A DNA stretch of 64,000 nucleotides from Pseudomonadota bacterium (GTDB lineage: Bacteria; Bdellovibrionota; UBA1018). The position numbers and the translations under genes are program-made. A model generated the notes under the pieces. The model ran no database searches and was not told where the DNA came from. It saw only the letters and a list, made by a program, of their open reading frames with translations. Of the stretch, positions 18,052-26,700 are shown piece by piece. Location: NCBI GenBank assembly GCA_027485695.1, contig JAIXQO010000003.1, forward strand, positions 310,001-374,000, written 5' to 3'. Positions within the stretch are counted from its first letter, which is position 1; each line of letters begins with the position of its first letter.

Positions 18052-18812
18052 TAGAGAGGTGCCTCCGAAAACGGCACGCCGTCGTAGATTTTTTTCACTT
18101 CTGCCAGGTAGTCCGGACTCATCCGGAGCTGATGGTTCCGTTCCCCGAGAACAATCGTGTGGTCGAGTGCGATCCGTGCCGGGCGTTTAGTGAACACGAT
18201 GACTCGATTCGCGAGGAATACCGCTTCGCTCACACTGTGGGTGACGAATAAGATCGTCATGCCGAATTCTTTCCAGATCGAGTGCATCTCACTTTGGAGT
18301 GCATGCCTGGCGTTTTCGTCGAGTGCCGAGAATGGCTCGTCCATGAGTAAGAGCTTAGGTTTAGTCACGAGTGCGCGCGCGATGGAAACTCGCATTTTCA
18401 TACCGCCCGAGAGTTCGTGCGGGTACTGATCGAGATTGGAGCCGAGGCCGACTCGTTTCAGTTCCCGGACGGCACGTTCGCGGTTTTCGCTGGACCGGCC
18501 CCCCATGAGTTCGAGCGGGAGCATGACGTTTTGAAGTACGGTTCTCCAGGGCATCAGGGTCGCTTCTTGAAAGACGAAGCTGCGAAAGAACTTTTCATCC
18601 GTTGGGGTGACAGAAAATTGACCGGAATTCGGTTGATCGAGGCCCGCAGCCATGCGCAGAAAAGTAGATTTTCCGCAACCCGATGGACCTAAGAGCGCCA
18701 CGAATTCGCCGGACTGGATTTGCAGGCTCACGTCGTCGACGACTTTCCCCGATGAGGAGAAAGAGCGCACGATTTTATCGGCGTGGATCTGTGAGCCGCG
18801 AGATGGTGCCAT
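18051..18812 (-). CDS. ABC transporter ATP-binding protein (SsuB/TauB/ThiZ type)
   Basis: This 253-residue ATPase carries Walker A GPSGCGKST, Q-loop FVFQEATLMPWRT, signature ELSGGMKMRVSIARAL, Walker B KLLLMDEPFSALDE and the switch histidine in FVTHSVSEA. The PW after the Q-loop is typical of nitrate/sulfonate/taurine-type importers. It is the first gene of the operon and energises uptake by the permease and binding protein that follow. Confidence 0.9.
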   Translation of the reverse strand: MAPSRGSQIHADKIVRSFSSSGKVVDDVSLQIQSGEFVALLGPSGCGKSTFLRMAAGLDQPNSGQFSVTPTDEKFFRSFVFQEATLMPWRTVLQNVMLPLELMGGRSSENRERAVRELKRVGLGSNLDQYPHELSGGMKMRVSIARALVTKPKLLLMDEPFSALDENARHALQSEMHSIWKEFGMTILFVTHSVSEAVFLANRVIVFTKRPARIALDHTIVLGERNHQLRMSPDYLAEVKKIYDGVPFSEAPL

Positions 18813-18922
18813 AAACGCCAGTTATACCGGCAAAAAGTCATTTCGTTAAAGGAAACCGTTCGGCTGTCAAAATCTTGTCCATGTTCTTGGCGCAAGACCG
18901 CCTTTATTCTAATGGGAGCCTT

Positions 18923-19306
18923 ATGCCCCAGATCAAGATCTTTAAGGATGACCGTATTTTAGCCGATCAGTCCTACGTGGCAGACCGTTATTGGCGGCGC
19001 CTCAGGGGACTGATGGGCAAGCGCACGCTTGGAGACAGAGAGGGGCTCTGGTTTCCAAGATGCAACAGCATCCACATGTGGGGGATGTCGATGCCGATCG
19101 ATGTCGTGTTTTTTAAGAAAACGACAGAAGATCGGATCTTCGAGATCACTTCGCTACACGCGGATGTAAAAGCCTGGAAATTAGTTCCCTTGTTCGACGC
19201 TCGCGCGACCGATGTTTTCGAGGCATCGGTGGGTTGGATTGAGCGATCGGGCCTAAAGATTGGGGACAGGCTTCATGTACCGTTTGAAGATCATCGCCGG
19301 ACCTAA
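18923..19306 (+). CDS. DUF192 family protein
   Basis: From the ATG at 18923 (GGGAG 5 nt upstream) the product is 127 residues. It matches the DUF192 fold by RLRGLMGKRTL, the tryptophan/histidine-containing IHMWGMSMPIDVVFF and the C-terminal VFEASVGWIERSGLKIGDRL. DUF192 proteins are small beta-rich proteins of unknown function, often exported. No signal peptide is seen with this start; a TTG 16 codons upstream would add only a poor leader. It overlaps the FHA gene by about 30 bp, so it is the first gene of the FHA cluster. Confidence 0.75.
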   Translation: MPQIKIFKDDRILADQSYVADRYWRRLRGLMGKRTLGDREGLWFPRCNSIHMWGMSMPIDVVFFKKTTEDRIFEITSLHADVKAWKLVPLFDARATDVFEASVGWIERSGLKIGDRLHVPFEDHRRT

Positions 19307-20990
19307 AAACTCGCAGCCCGCGGTGGGCTCTTCTTTCGAATTGAAAGAAGGCGAGCTTTCGATCGGCCGTCACTCCCAAAACGAGATTGTGCTAGCGAGC
19401 GGGAACGTCTCGAAGAAGCACCTCATGCTGATCGTGGATCATGGCAAAGTTCTACTTCAGGACAACGGTTCAGCGAATGGTACCTTCGTGAACGGCCAGC
19501 TCACGAGCCGTAAACAGCTTTCCGCCGGCGACAAGATCAGCGTCGGTGAATACGTCATCGAGTTCAAAGACAAAGAACGCGCCTCGAAACCTCGCTCTTC
19601 GTCTCGGGCGTCTGCCCCGTCCGCTAACGGACAAATCATCGCATTCCCATCCTCATCGTCACTACCGTCAGTCCCCACTGGCTTGACGAATGGGATCGGA
19701 ATGTACACTGGAGCCGCATCCCCGGCGTACTCCAATCAACCGCTCCCCGGTCCCTCAACCCCAGTGGAAATACCGGAAGCAAAATCGCTCATTGGTCGGC
19801 TCAAGATCTTACTCGAATACAAGGTCTTGCCGTATTTCTTTGAGCTCAACTCCAAGTACGAACTTCGTATGATGGGCGTGGGCCTTGTCGGCGCATTTCT
19901 CACGATGTCGAGTTTGATTGGGGTCTATCCACTGATCGAAGCCCACGAAGATCAATTGCGCCGCGAGCTCACTCGCAAAGCAAAATTGATTTCTTTCGAA
20001 GTCGCCGATCGCAACAGCGCAGTCATGATTTCGAGACAAGACTCCAAGACGGACGTCGGCAATTTCGTCAAATCGATCGAGAACGGAATCAAAGGTGTGT
20101 TCCTCGTCGACTTGAACCAGAAGATCGTAGCGCCCGCCGAGCACGCCGGACAAATGTTCGCCAGCGGAGAAGAAGGCGCGTTCCTGACGGTCGCGCGAGC
20201 GGTCTATTCCAAGTCCGACACCAGCGAAGGTGTGGCCAAATTGCTTTCAGATGGCGGCATCATGGCCATCCATCCGGTGCGCGCGTTCAGTTCACAATCG
20301 GCAAAAAATATTACCGTGGGATTCGCAGTCACCATTATCGACGGAAGCGTCGTCTCGATGAGCGCGAGCGAAGTATCGATGCTCTATGGTTACGCGATGG
20401 TCATCGCGGCGCTGGTGGGAGCGCTGTTCTTCTACATTCTTTATCGACTGACTTTGCGCCCGCTTTCGGAACTCAACACCAAGGTGGACCAAGCGCTTCG
20501 CGGTGAAATGGTAGATTTCAAATTCTCGGGAAAATTCGAAGAAATGGATGAGATTTGGACCGTGATTGATTCGGCGCTTCGCCGAGTGCCTCGCTCCGAC
20601 TCGCTCGAAGGTATGGGCAGCGGACTATCCGGAATGCAGTCCAGCGACTTGATCCCAACTCTCACGTCGCTTGCCGGTACGAGCGCGAACGCGATGGCGG
20701 TATTCGAAGAAAATCGCGCTTTTTCGATGGTGAACTCTGCTTTCGAAGAAGTGACCAGCATCCGCGGCGATAGCTGCGTGGGACAGACTATTCAATACGC
20801 CTCGGGCGACCAAGCGTTCACTCAACTGGTGGATGACTTAATGGCGCGTGCGATGGCGGGGGGGGCGGGCATCAGTGAAACGCTCGATTTCTCGGGAACA
20901 ACTTACAAAGTAACTTTGTTGGCTTTTGGCGCGAACGGAGGAGTCAAAGCCTACTTAATGACACTAACGAAGGATGAAGCATTTGGATGA
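19275..20990 (+). CDS. membrane sensor with FHA, HAMP-like and PAS-like domains
   Basis: The start at 19275 (MYRLKIIAG) follows GGGGACAGG; the product is 571 residues. Residues about 1-100 form an FHA domain with conserved LSIGRHSQN, VSKKHL and GSANGTFVNGQ, expected to bind phosphothreonine. A proline/serine linker leads to a first membrane segment near 190-215 (GLVGAFLTMSSLIGVYPLI). A periplasmic sensing region and a second membrane segment near 370-390 follow. After the membrane come a HAMP-like stretch (RLTLRPLSELNTKVDQALRG) and a PAS-like C-terminal domain (MAVFEENRAFSMVNSAFEEV). No kinase domain is present. It is first of three overlapping FHA genes beside the Tad locus, so a role in pilus regulation is likely but inferred. 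Confidence 0.85.
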   Translation: MYRLKIIAGPKNSQPAVGSSFELKEGELSIGRHSQNEIVLASGNVSKKHLMLIVDHGKVLLQDNGSANGTFVNGQLTSRKQLSAGDKISVGEYVIEFKDKERASKPRSSSRASAPSANGQIIAFPSSSSLPSVPTGLTNGIGMYTGAASPAYSNQPLPGPSTPVEIPEAKSLIGRLKILLEYKVLPYFFELNSKYELRMMGVGLVGAFLTMSSLIGVYPLIEAHEDQLRRELTRKAKLISFEVADRNSAVMISRQDSKTDVGNFVKSIENGIKGVFLVDLNQKIVAPAEHAGQMFASGEEGAFLTVARAVYSKSDTSEGVAKLLSDGGIMAIHPVRAFSSQSAKNITVGFAVTIIDGSVVSMSASEVSMLYGYAMVIAALVGALFFYILYRLTLRPLSELNTKVDQALRGEMVDFKFSGKFEEMDEIWTVIDSALRRVPRSDSLEGMGSGLSGMQSSDLIPTLTSLAGTSANAMAVFEENRAFSMVNSAFEEVTSIRGDSCVGQTIQYASGDQAFTQLVDDLMARAMAGGAGISETLDFSGTTYKVTLLAFGANGGVKAYLMTLTKDEAFG

Positions 20991-22117
20991 GTGATAAGGT
21001 CTCTCGATTTCGACAAGACAAGCTCCCCAAACAGGTTGGGGAGATCGCCAGACTGCGGGTCAAAAGTGGACCCGACAGTGGGACTTCTTTTGTCATCAAG
21101 AACCTTCCGATCACGCTGGGTCGAGGCGAGGAGAACGAGGTGATGCTCGCTGATCTTCGTACCTCCCGAAAACACGCACTTTTGGGTAAAGACCCTCAAG
21201 GCCGTTGGTTCGTTCAAGATATCGGAAGTCCGAACAAAATCGAATGCGACGGCAAGGTCGACAAGTATTTCAACCTCAAGCATGGCTCCGTGTTTAAGCT
21301 CGGAGAGACGCAGATTGAATTTGGATTCGCGGAGCTCTGGGCAGATCTTCAGCCGAAGAAAGCGGGAGCGAAACAACAGAACCTTCCTGCGACCGTGAAT
21401 CCGCTTACGGGATTGCCATTTGCGCGTAATACTGGTGGTGCAGCTGCCGTACCGGCGATTCCATCGCCGCCACGCGTGGCGGCCTATACACCTCCGCCCG
21501 CGGGCGCGGTACGTAGGTCGGCCGGAAAATCGAACGGCTTCGAGTTTTCATTGGGTGGAGGATCGGATCCGAACGCGGCCGCAAAAAAACGCATACTGGT
21601 CATCGTAGGCGCGGTGGTTTTGGGTAGCGCGTATACGGTCATTGAGACTTCGAGTGTCGAATTCTCTCTGAGCCCTTTCAAATTTGTCGTCAAACCCAAA
21701 GAAGCGCCAAAAAAAGAGGAGAAGAAGGGACGTAGCCTTGCCTCTCTCCTACCTCCAAGCGTGAATTCCGATCGAGTGAACGCGGCCGACACGCTCTACA
21801 AATCCGGATATCGCGAGTATCGTGAACACAATTTCCTGCGAGCGAAAACACTCTTCGAAACGGTTCTGCAAGTGGATCCCGCACACGTACTCGCGCAGAC
21901 CTACTTGGAAAACACGGAAAATCAGATCCGCGAAGAGGTCAAATTCCACCTTGCGACCGCAAGGCGCGATTTGAATAACGGTAAATATCGCTCGGCCAAG
22001 GCACACTACGAGGCCGTGACGCGTCTTCTGTACCGAAGTCAATCAGCCCCGGAATTCGTCGAAGCAAAAGATCAACTCGATAGCGTGACCAAGAAAATCA
22101 AAGGAGGCTCGTCATGA
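20987..22117 (+). CDS. FHA domain protein with membrane anchor and TPR-like repeats
   Basis: The 376-residue product overlaps the previous gene by ATGA. Residues about 18-115 form an FHA domain with ITLGRGEENE and TSRKHALLG; the usual NG turn is degenerate (SPNKIECDG). A proline-rich linker and one hydrophobic segment (RILVIVGAVVLGSAYTVIE, about 202-220) follow. A TPR-type C-terminal region begins at about residue 265 (NAADTLYKSGYREYREHNFL). The layout suggests a cytoplasmic phosphothreonine reader tethered to a periplasmic TPR, possibly filling the role of the TPR protein TadD. That assignment is inference. Confidence 0.82.
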   Translation: MSDKVSRFRQDKLPKQVGEIARLRVKSGPDSGTSFVIKNLPITLGRGEENEVMLADLRTSRKHALLGKDPQGRWFVQDIGSPNKIECDGKVDKYFNLKHGSVFKLGETQIEFGFAELWADLQPKKAGAKQQNLPATVNPLTGLPFARNTGGAAAVPAIPSPPRVAAYTPPPAGAVRRSAGKSNGFEFSLGGGSDPNAAAKKRILVIVGAVVLGSAYTVIETSSVEFSLSPFKFVVKPKEAPKKEEKKGRSLASLLPPSVNSDRVNAADTLYKSGYREYREHNFLRAKTLFETVLQVDPAHVLAQTYLENTENQIREEVKFHLATARRDLNNGKYRSAKAHYEAVTRLLYRSQSAPEFVEAKDQLDSVTKKIKGGSS

Positions 22118-24435
22118 GCGCGCTTCCGTTTATTACGGTCACTAAAAAAGGCGAAGAAATCAAGTCTCTGCCGGTCGGCCAGGATATTTCCGTGGGCCGC
22201 GGCGATGGTTGTGTGATTCGCCTGGATGATAAGGCAATCTCGCGGCAACACGCACTTTTCAAAAAAGTCGGCGAAGAAATCCAAGTAGAGAAACGGAGCG
22301 AATTCGCGCCGCTCATCGTAAACGGCGAAGACTGCACTCGTCGCGTGCTTCAGCACGGCGACGTGGTTGAGATGGGACCTTATCGAATCAAGGTTTCGAT
22401 CCCAGAAGCACCGAAGCCGGTCGAGGAGCCCGAACAACGACATGGTCCGCTGGGTGTGGCCTCCATCGACGGAGGAAAAATCGGCGACGCCGTCGATGCA
22501 AATAACGTTATCAGCTTTCAATCCGAAAATTCTCAAGCCGGCCAGCAGCCGGGCATGGATTTCTCCTTTGACCATAAAAAATCTCTGAAGCGAGTTCAGT
22601 CCGATAACGACTCGAGTCGGGCAATCGAGATCAACGGCGCAAGCGCGACGGCCACGTTCTCTGTCAATGCTCCAGAGGCAAACGAAGACGACCCAACTCG
22701 CATTCACATGCGCAGTATCGAAGCCAAACTCGAGATTCCGGTGGGTTATGCCAACGTCACGGAATTCGATTTGGCCGAAGGCTCATACATCATTGGTCGA
22801 GGCAAGGGAAGCGACCTTGTCCTGACTGACAAGAAGTCTTCGAGAAAAAATACGGAGATTCGCAAAGAAGGAAACCGATTCATCGTTCGCGACTTGGATT
22901 CGGCAAACGGCACTTTCGTGAACGGCAAGCCGATCAAAGAACAAGAACTCAATCACGACGACCTTGTTCGCGTGGGTGAGGTACAGATTCGTTTCGTCGC
23001 GCTCAACAAAGTTTTCGAGAAGAAGAAAGACGCGCTAGCGACGGGGAATTCAGAAGTACCTTCGATGTCCATGGATATCGGTACTCAGAGCTCGATTGGT
23101 TCCCCAGCGTCTCCGATCGAAGGTACCGATGCGAGGTTCGAGATCGAAGGCGGTCCTTCGGCGTTGTCCCAACCGATTGCACCGATGTCGATGGATTCCG
23201 GACTTGGGGCAGGAGTTGATCCAGGGCTTGCGCCTGACATGGGTGAGGAGCACCTCGATCAGGAGCCGGCGCCCGACGTTTCGGAACGCAAAGGCATCTT
23301 TAAGATCTACGACCGCTACATCAAGAACTTTAAGACTCTGAAACCCATTCAGAAGATCTTGGTCGTCTCGGCGGTGGTGATGTTCGGCCTTTGGTATATG
23401 GAAGAGGATCTGGTTCCTCAGAAATCCGCCAAGCCAACCCCAGCGGCCACCGGGGCAGCAGTAGCTGCTGGGGCTTCAGGTACCACGGGCGGCGTGAAAA
23501 CCTATGATACGCTGGCTCCTGCTGATCAACAGTACGTCGATACGCAGATGAAGATCGCGAACGACGCCTATCAAAATCAAGATTACGACAAAGCCCTTTT
23601 TGAAATCGGTCGCGTCTTCCAAAAGTTGCCGGACTATCCTGCGGCCAAGGAGCTCGAGTACTACGTCAAGCGTGGACGCCGAATCGTAGAAGCTCAAAAA
23701 GCCGAAAACGCCAAAAAAGAAGAAGAAGCCAAGATGAAAGCGCGAGTCGCTGAGCTCGTCGATTCGGCACGCGCAGCGATGGAAGCCAAGGACTACGAGG
23801 CCGCCGAAGGACTGTTTGACGAAATTGTCAGCTTAGATCCCGAGAACGGCGACGTCGATGTTTGGAGAAAAGAAATCGAAGCCGTCGCCGAAGAACAGCG
23901 GCGGGTCGAGATGGAAAAACGAGTGGTCAAAGAGACCAATCAGATGGCCGAAGAAATCTACCGCGAAGGCATGGCGCTTCAAAAAGCATCTCAATACCAT
24001 GATGCGATTGATACCTATCACAAGGTGCTCGACGCGAATCCAGCCGATCAGAAGATCATCGCGAACGCCAAAAAACAGATCAAAGCGTGTGAACGGACGA
24101 TCCGTGCGCAGCGCGATCCCCTCTTAGAAAAGGGCCGTGAAGCGGAGAAGGCCGGAGATTTCACGACCGCCTACGCCTCGTTCCAAGAAGCGACGCAAGT
24201 GGATCCACCTCATCGCGAAGGCTACAAAGGAATGGAGCGGATTCGTGACATTCTCGAAGGCAAGGCCAAGACCCTCTATACCGACGGCGTGATCGCGGAG
24301 AGTTACAGTGATTTCAAGGGTGCGCAGTCCAAATTTCATGAAATTCTTAAGACGGCGCCGAGAGATAGCATTTATTTCGAGCGCGCCGAGCGTAAGCTGA
24401 AAAACTACGAGCATTATCAGGCCGAGGAGACCTAA
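22114..24435 (+). CDS. double-FHA membrane protein with long TPR/coiled-coil tail
   Basis: This 773-residue protein overlaps the previous gene by ATGA. FHA1 lies at about residues 5-95 (ISVGRGDGC, ISRQHALF). FHA2 lies at about 210-300 (YIIGRGKGSD, DSANGTFVNGKPI). In FHA2 the conserved SxxH histidine is replaced by asparagine (SRKN), which may alter phosphopeptide binding. After a low-complexity linker there is one membrane segment (IQKILVVSAVVMFGLWYM). An alanine/glycine linker and roughly five TPR-like units follow, with a charged coiled coil rich in A, E and K. It appears to be the largest subunit of the FHA cluster and could scaffold the Tad machine. Confidence 0.84.
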   Translation: MSALPFITVTKKGEEIKSLPVGQDISVGRGDGCVIRLDDKAISRQHALFKKVGEEIQVEKRSEFAPLIVNGEDCTRRVLQHGDVVEMGPYRIKVSIPEAPKPVEEPEQRHGPLGVASIDGGKIGDAVDANNVISFQSENSQAGQQPGMDFSFDHKKSLKRVQSDNDSSRAIEINGASATATFSVNAPEANEDDPTRIHMRSIEAKLEIPVGYANVTEFDLAEGSYIIGRGKGSDLVLTDKKSSRKNTEIRKEGNRFIVRDLDSANGTFVNGKPIKEQELNHDDLVRVGEVQIRFVALNKVFEKKKDALATGNSEVPSMSMDIGTQSSIGSPASPIEGTDARFEIEGGPSALSQPIAPMSMDSGLGAGVDPGLAPDMGEEHLDQEPAPDVSERKGIFKIYDRYIKNFKTLKPIQKILVVSAVVMFGLWYMEEDLVPQKSAKPTPAATGAAVAAGASGTTGGVKTYDTLAPADQQYVDTQMKIANDAYQNQDYDKALFEIGRVFQKLPDYPAAKELEYYVKRGRRIVEAQKAENAKKEEEAKMKARVAELVDSARAAMEAKDYEAAEGLFDEIVSLDPENGDVDVWRKEIEAVAEEQRRVEMEKRVVKETNQMAEEIYREGMALQKASQYHDAIDTYHKVLDANPADQKIIANAKKQIKACERTIRAQRDPLLEKGREAEKAGDFTTAYASFQEATQVDPPHREGYKGMERIRDILEGKAKTLYTDGVIAESYSDFKGAQSKFHEILKTAPRDSIYFERAERKLKNYEHYQAEET

Positions 24436-24442
24436 GCAGACC

Positions 24443-25174
24443 ATGTCGACGTCATCATCGCTGATCAAAACATTCACTCTGTACTCGACCCAAGGCAAGG
24501 CGCCTAGCCAAGAAGATTGGGTGATCGGAAAAAAAGAACGCGGTCTATTCGTGGTCGCGGATGGGTTTGGTGGAATGCCAGCCGGAATTGCGGCGGCTAA
24601 GACCGCCTGCGATTCTGTACTAGGATTTCTCGAACGCGAAGCCGGTGACTTGGAAGCAACCCTCCCGTTCATGCTTCGGAGCTATTTCTCGTTGGCTGGT
24701 AACGTGCTTTTCAACGCGCTGATTTTCGCAAATCGCAAAGTGTTCGATATGAACAAGAACAAGAATGCGAATGAGCGAGGCGGTTCGAGCGTGGTCGCTG
24801 GATTTTTGGACGAAGACCTGATGGCGCTTGCGAACGTCGGTAACTGTTCAGTTTGGTTGCTGAGACAGGGCAAACTCAAGGAACTCGTCACGCCACGCAG
24901 CTATTCGCGATTGGTGGATCCGTTTGCGGATGATCCGGGCTTAGATCGAGCGATTCCTCTGATGGCGATGGGGATGAGTGAGGACTTGGAACCGGAGATC
25001 ATCGAGTTTCGCGTGCGCAAAGGGGATTGGTTGATTCTGCAAACGGACGGAGTGACGACTCAAGTCCGGGAAACGATTCAAGAGTTGCAGCTCAAAGGCG
25101 AGATGCAGGTGGAGAGCCGTTTGAATCAGCTGCAATTCGAAGAGAACGGTACCTTAGCGTTGATACAATTTTGA
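24443..25174 (+). CDS. PP2C-like serine/threonine phosphatase
   Basis: This 243-residue protein begins 7 bp after the double-FHA gene. It shows PP2C landmarks in order: SQEDWVIG, the metal-binding LFVVADGFGGMPAG, GGSSVVAGFLDEDLMALANV with GN in place of the common GD, and WLILQTDGVTTQV. These acidic residues bind two metal ions for dephosphorylation of Ser/Thr. It is the natural partner of the FHA readers. No Ser/Thr kinase is encoded in the window, so the opposing kinase must lie elsewhere. The N-to-D change means activity should not be taken for granted. Confidence 0.8.
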   Translation: MSTSSSLIKTFTLYSTQGKAPSQEDWVIGKKERGLFVVADGFGGMPAGIAAAKTACDSVLGFLEREAGDLEATLPFMLRSYFSLAGNVLFNALIFANRKVFDMNKNKNANERGGSSVVAGFLDEDLMALANVGNCSVWLLRQGKLKELVTPRSYSRLVDPFADDPGLDRAIPLMAMGMSEDLEPEIIEFRVRKGDWLILQTDGVTTQVRETIQELQLKGEMQVESRLNQLQFEENGTLALIQF

Positions 25175-25278
25175 GGCGGACAGGCAATGCCGGCGTCGGA
25201 CCCTGTGTGCTGCAATAGATGCCACAAGACTTGTTGGCATTTGGCCCGCTCGTTGCCCCGGTGACCCTTTTCCGCGCT
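25175..25278. other. intergenic dyad after the phosphatase gene
   Basis: An interrupted palindrome (ATGCCACAAG at 25219-25228, CTTGTTGGCAT at 25230-25240) lies 45 bp after the phosphatase stop. It may act as a transcript end, but no T-run follows. Nothing else is seen in this stretch. Confidence 0.3.
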
Positions 25279-25377
25279 TTACTGGATCGCGCCCAACGCG
25301 ATTGTACTCGCGAGCAGCATTCCAGAAAATGCGAGACTGATCAGTGCGGCGGTAAAAAGTGATTTAAGAGCTTTCAT
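25279..25377 (-). CDS. 32-residue hydrophobic small protein
   Basis: An ATG at 25377 is preceded by AAAGGAG with 7 nt spacing, an excellent Shine-Dalgarno. It opens 32 codons ending TAA at 25279. The peptide starts MKALKSLFTAALISLAFSGM and continues with more hydrophobic, small residues to IALGAIQ. It looks like a single membrane helix or a signal peptide with almost no mature part. It runs opposite to the Tad operon, within the gap upstream of the first pilin. The strong ribosome-binding site supports translation; function unknown. Confidence 0.55.
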   Translation of the reverse strand: MKALKSLFTAALISLAFSGMLLASTIALGAIQ

Positions 25378-25685
25378 ACTTCTACTCCTTTTAAATAAGC
25401 GTCTCGGATGGGGCTTTTGACTGTGTCGGAAAAGACCACACTAGAGACCGACTAAATTTATCAGAAATAGAATCCTGAGCAATGAATTAATTGATAAAAA
25501 TTATCAACAATTATTAAATAGGGAAGTTAATAATTTCAGTTATTTAGTGGTGTTGGCGTCTTTTGTGGAGGCCTGAATAATAACTTGACCATAATGGTCG
25601 TATATAGAAAAATGATCGTATGGGGTTTTTGGGAAAATACCATTTTAAGTTTTTGAACGCCTCACCCGAAGAGAAGGGTGAAGGA
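25378..25685. promoter_or_regulatory. AT-rich control region of the main Tad operon
   Basis: This gene-free stretch is clearly more AT-rich than its surroundings. It holds two perfect palindromes. TTGATAA-AAA-TTATCAA is at 25491-25507. GACCAT-A-ATGGTC is at 25587-25599, directly followed by a -10-like TATATA at 25601-25606. No good -35 sits 17 bp upstream of that hexamer, suggesting activator dependence or an alternative sigma factor. The first pilin starts at 25686, preceded by AAGGG. These are likely operators for pilus expression. Confidence 0.45.
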
Positions 25686-25883
25686 ATGATGCCGCCCATG
25701 AATCGTCTAAAATCGATCATTACCCGATTCTGCAAAGAAGAGAACGGCCAGAGCACGACGGAATACATTCTGATCTTGGTGCTCGTGTTGATGATCTTCA
25801 ATAAGGTGAAAGAGAAAGTCGTCAAGGCGGTGGATACCTCCGCTGGCAGCTTCGAGGACAAACTGACCGACGCGCTGAAATGA
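25686..25883 (+). CDS. flp: Flp/Fap-type pilin
   Basis: The chosen ATG (25686, AAGGG 7 nt upstream) gives 65 residues, the normal size of a Flp prepilin. A short charged leader ends ENG, then the mature part begins QSTTEYILILVLVLMIF. That matches the Flp signature: cleavage after G, E at +5, Y at +6 and a following hydrophobic helix. It would be processed by the TadV-like peptidase encoded 260 bp downstream and polymerised by the Tad machine. It is the first gene of the operon and probably the major pilin. Confidence 0.85.
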   Translation: MMPPMNRLKSIITRFCKEENGQSTTEYILILVLVLMIFNKVKEKVVKAVDTSAGSFEDKLTDALK

Positions 25884-25892
25884 GGCGACTCG

Positions 25893-26168
25893 ATGTCAGG
25901 TGCTCATCTCTTAGTTCTCTCAATTAAATTTTCAAAGTATAAAAATACAAAAAGCCTTCCGTTCGGCAAAAAATGCCGCGTACTCTCCAATCAATCCGGT
26001 CAGGGAACGTTGGAATACATGCTACTTCTCATCATCCTCGTTGTCGCAGGAGCCTCGTTTACTGCTACAATCTTAAGAAGCGTGGATGATCAAATCCTCG
26101 CTGTCGGGGGGCGGCTGGAGAAACAGCTGAAAACGGGACGTGCAAACGTTAATTCCTGGAGAAATTAA
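25893..26168 (+). CDS. second Flp-like prepilin
   Basis: This 91-residue product follows the first pilin by 9 bp with GAGG 7 nt before its ATG. It has a longer basic leader (about 36 residues) ending QSG. A mature N terminus QGTLEYMLLLIILVVAG follows, again with E and Y at +5/+6 of a predicted cleavage after glycine. The mature tail is charged. It is probably a minor pilin or pseudopilin. It overlaps the start of the prepilin peptidase gene by 29 bp. Confidence 0.75.
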   Translation: MSGAHLLVLSIKFSKYKNTKSLPFGKKCRVLSNQSGQGTLEYMLLLIILVVAGASFTATILRSVDDQILAVGGRLEKQLKTGRANVNSWRN

Positions 26169-26700
26169 TATCGCTTCGCTGGTGATCGGTCTGATCGCTG
26201 CGATCTCCTTTTATACAGACCTCGCTCATCGAAAAATCTACAACGCCGTCACTGTGTTCGGAATGCTGACGGGTCTAGGGCTAGCTGCCGTCTCGGGCGG
26301 ATTTTCAGGTTTTATCTCGGCGATTCTTGGAATGGGAATCGCGATTCTCATGTTCGGTTGGCTTTTCGTTTTTCGAGTCCTAGGTGCGGGAGATGTGAAA
26401 CTGCTGATGGCGTTCGGCGCGCTCGGTGGAGTTCGTTACTGCGCGGAGACGGCGATTTTGAGCCTGATCGTTGCCGCAGCGTTTGGTGTCGTGCAGTTGA
26501 TCTACTTGGGAAAAATGCGCATGTTCGCGCAGAAATTGAAACGGTTCTTTCTGGGGCTTTTTTTCAAAGAGCTCGTCTTTGATTTGCCGCCGGCAGATCC
26601 CTCGATCACTTTTCCATTTGGGGTCGCGATGGCAATCGCCTCGATGTGGATGATGCTCGAAAACCCATTCATCCGATGGGGGATCGCACTATGGAGCTAG
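26140..26700 (+). CDS. tadV: prepilin peptidase (TadV/CpaA, A24 family)
   Basis: This 186-residue polytopic membrane aspartic peptidase carries both catalytic aspartates, in FYTDLAHRKIYN and in the GxGD motif RVLGAGDVKLLMAFGALGG. It lacks the N-methylating domain of PilD, as is usual for TadV/CpaA. It cleaves the leaders of the Flp-like pilins and TadE/F-like proteins around it. The start is a GTG overlapping the second pilin gene; no better initiator is seen downstream. Confidence 0.88.
   Translation: MQTLIPGEINIASLVIGLIAAISFYTDLAHRKIYNAVTVFGMLTGLGLAAVSGGFSGFISAILGMGIAILMFGWLFVFRVLGAGDVKLLMAFGALGGVRYCAETAILSLIVAAAFGVVQLIYLGKMRMFAQKLKRFFLGLFFKELVFDLPPADPSITFPFGVAMAIASMWMMLENPFIRWGIALWS

Noticed and set aside
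25540-25606. Sigma-54 promoter before the first pilin
   Set aside because: No TGGCA-N7-TTGC-like pair with correct spacing was found.
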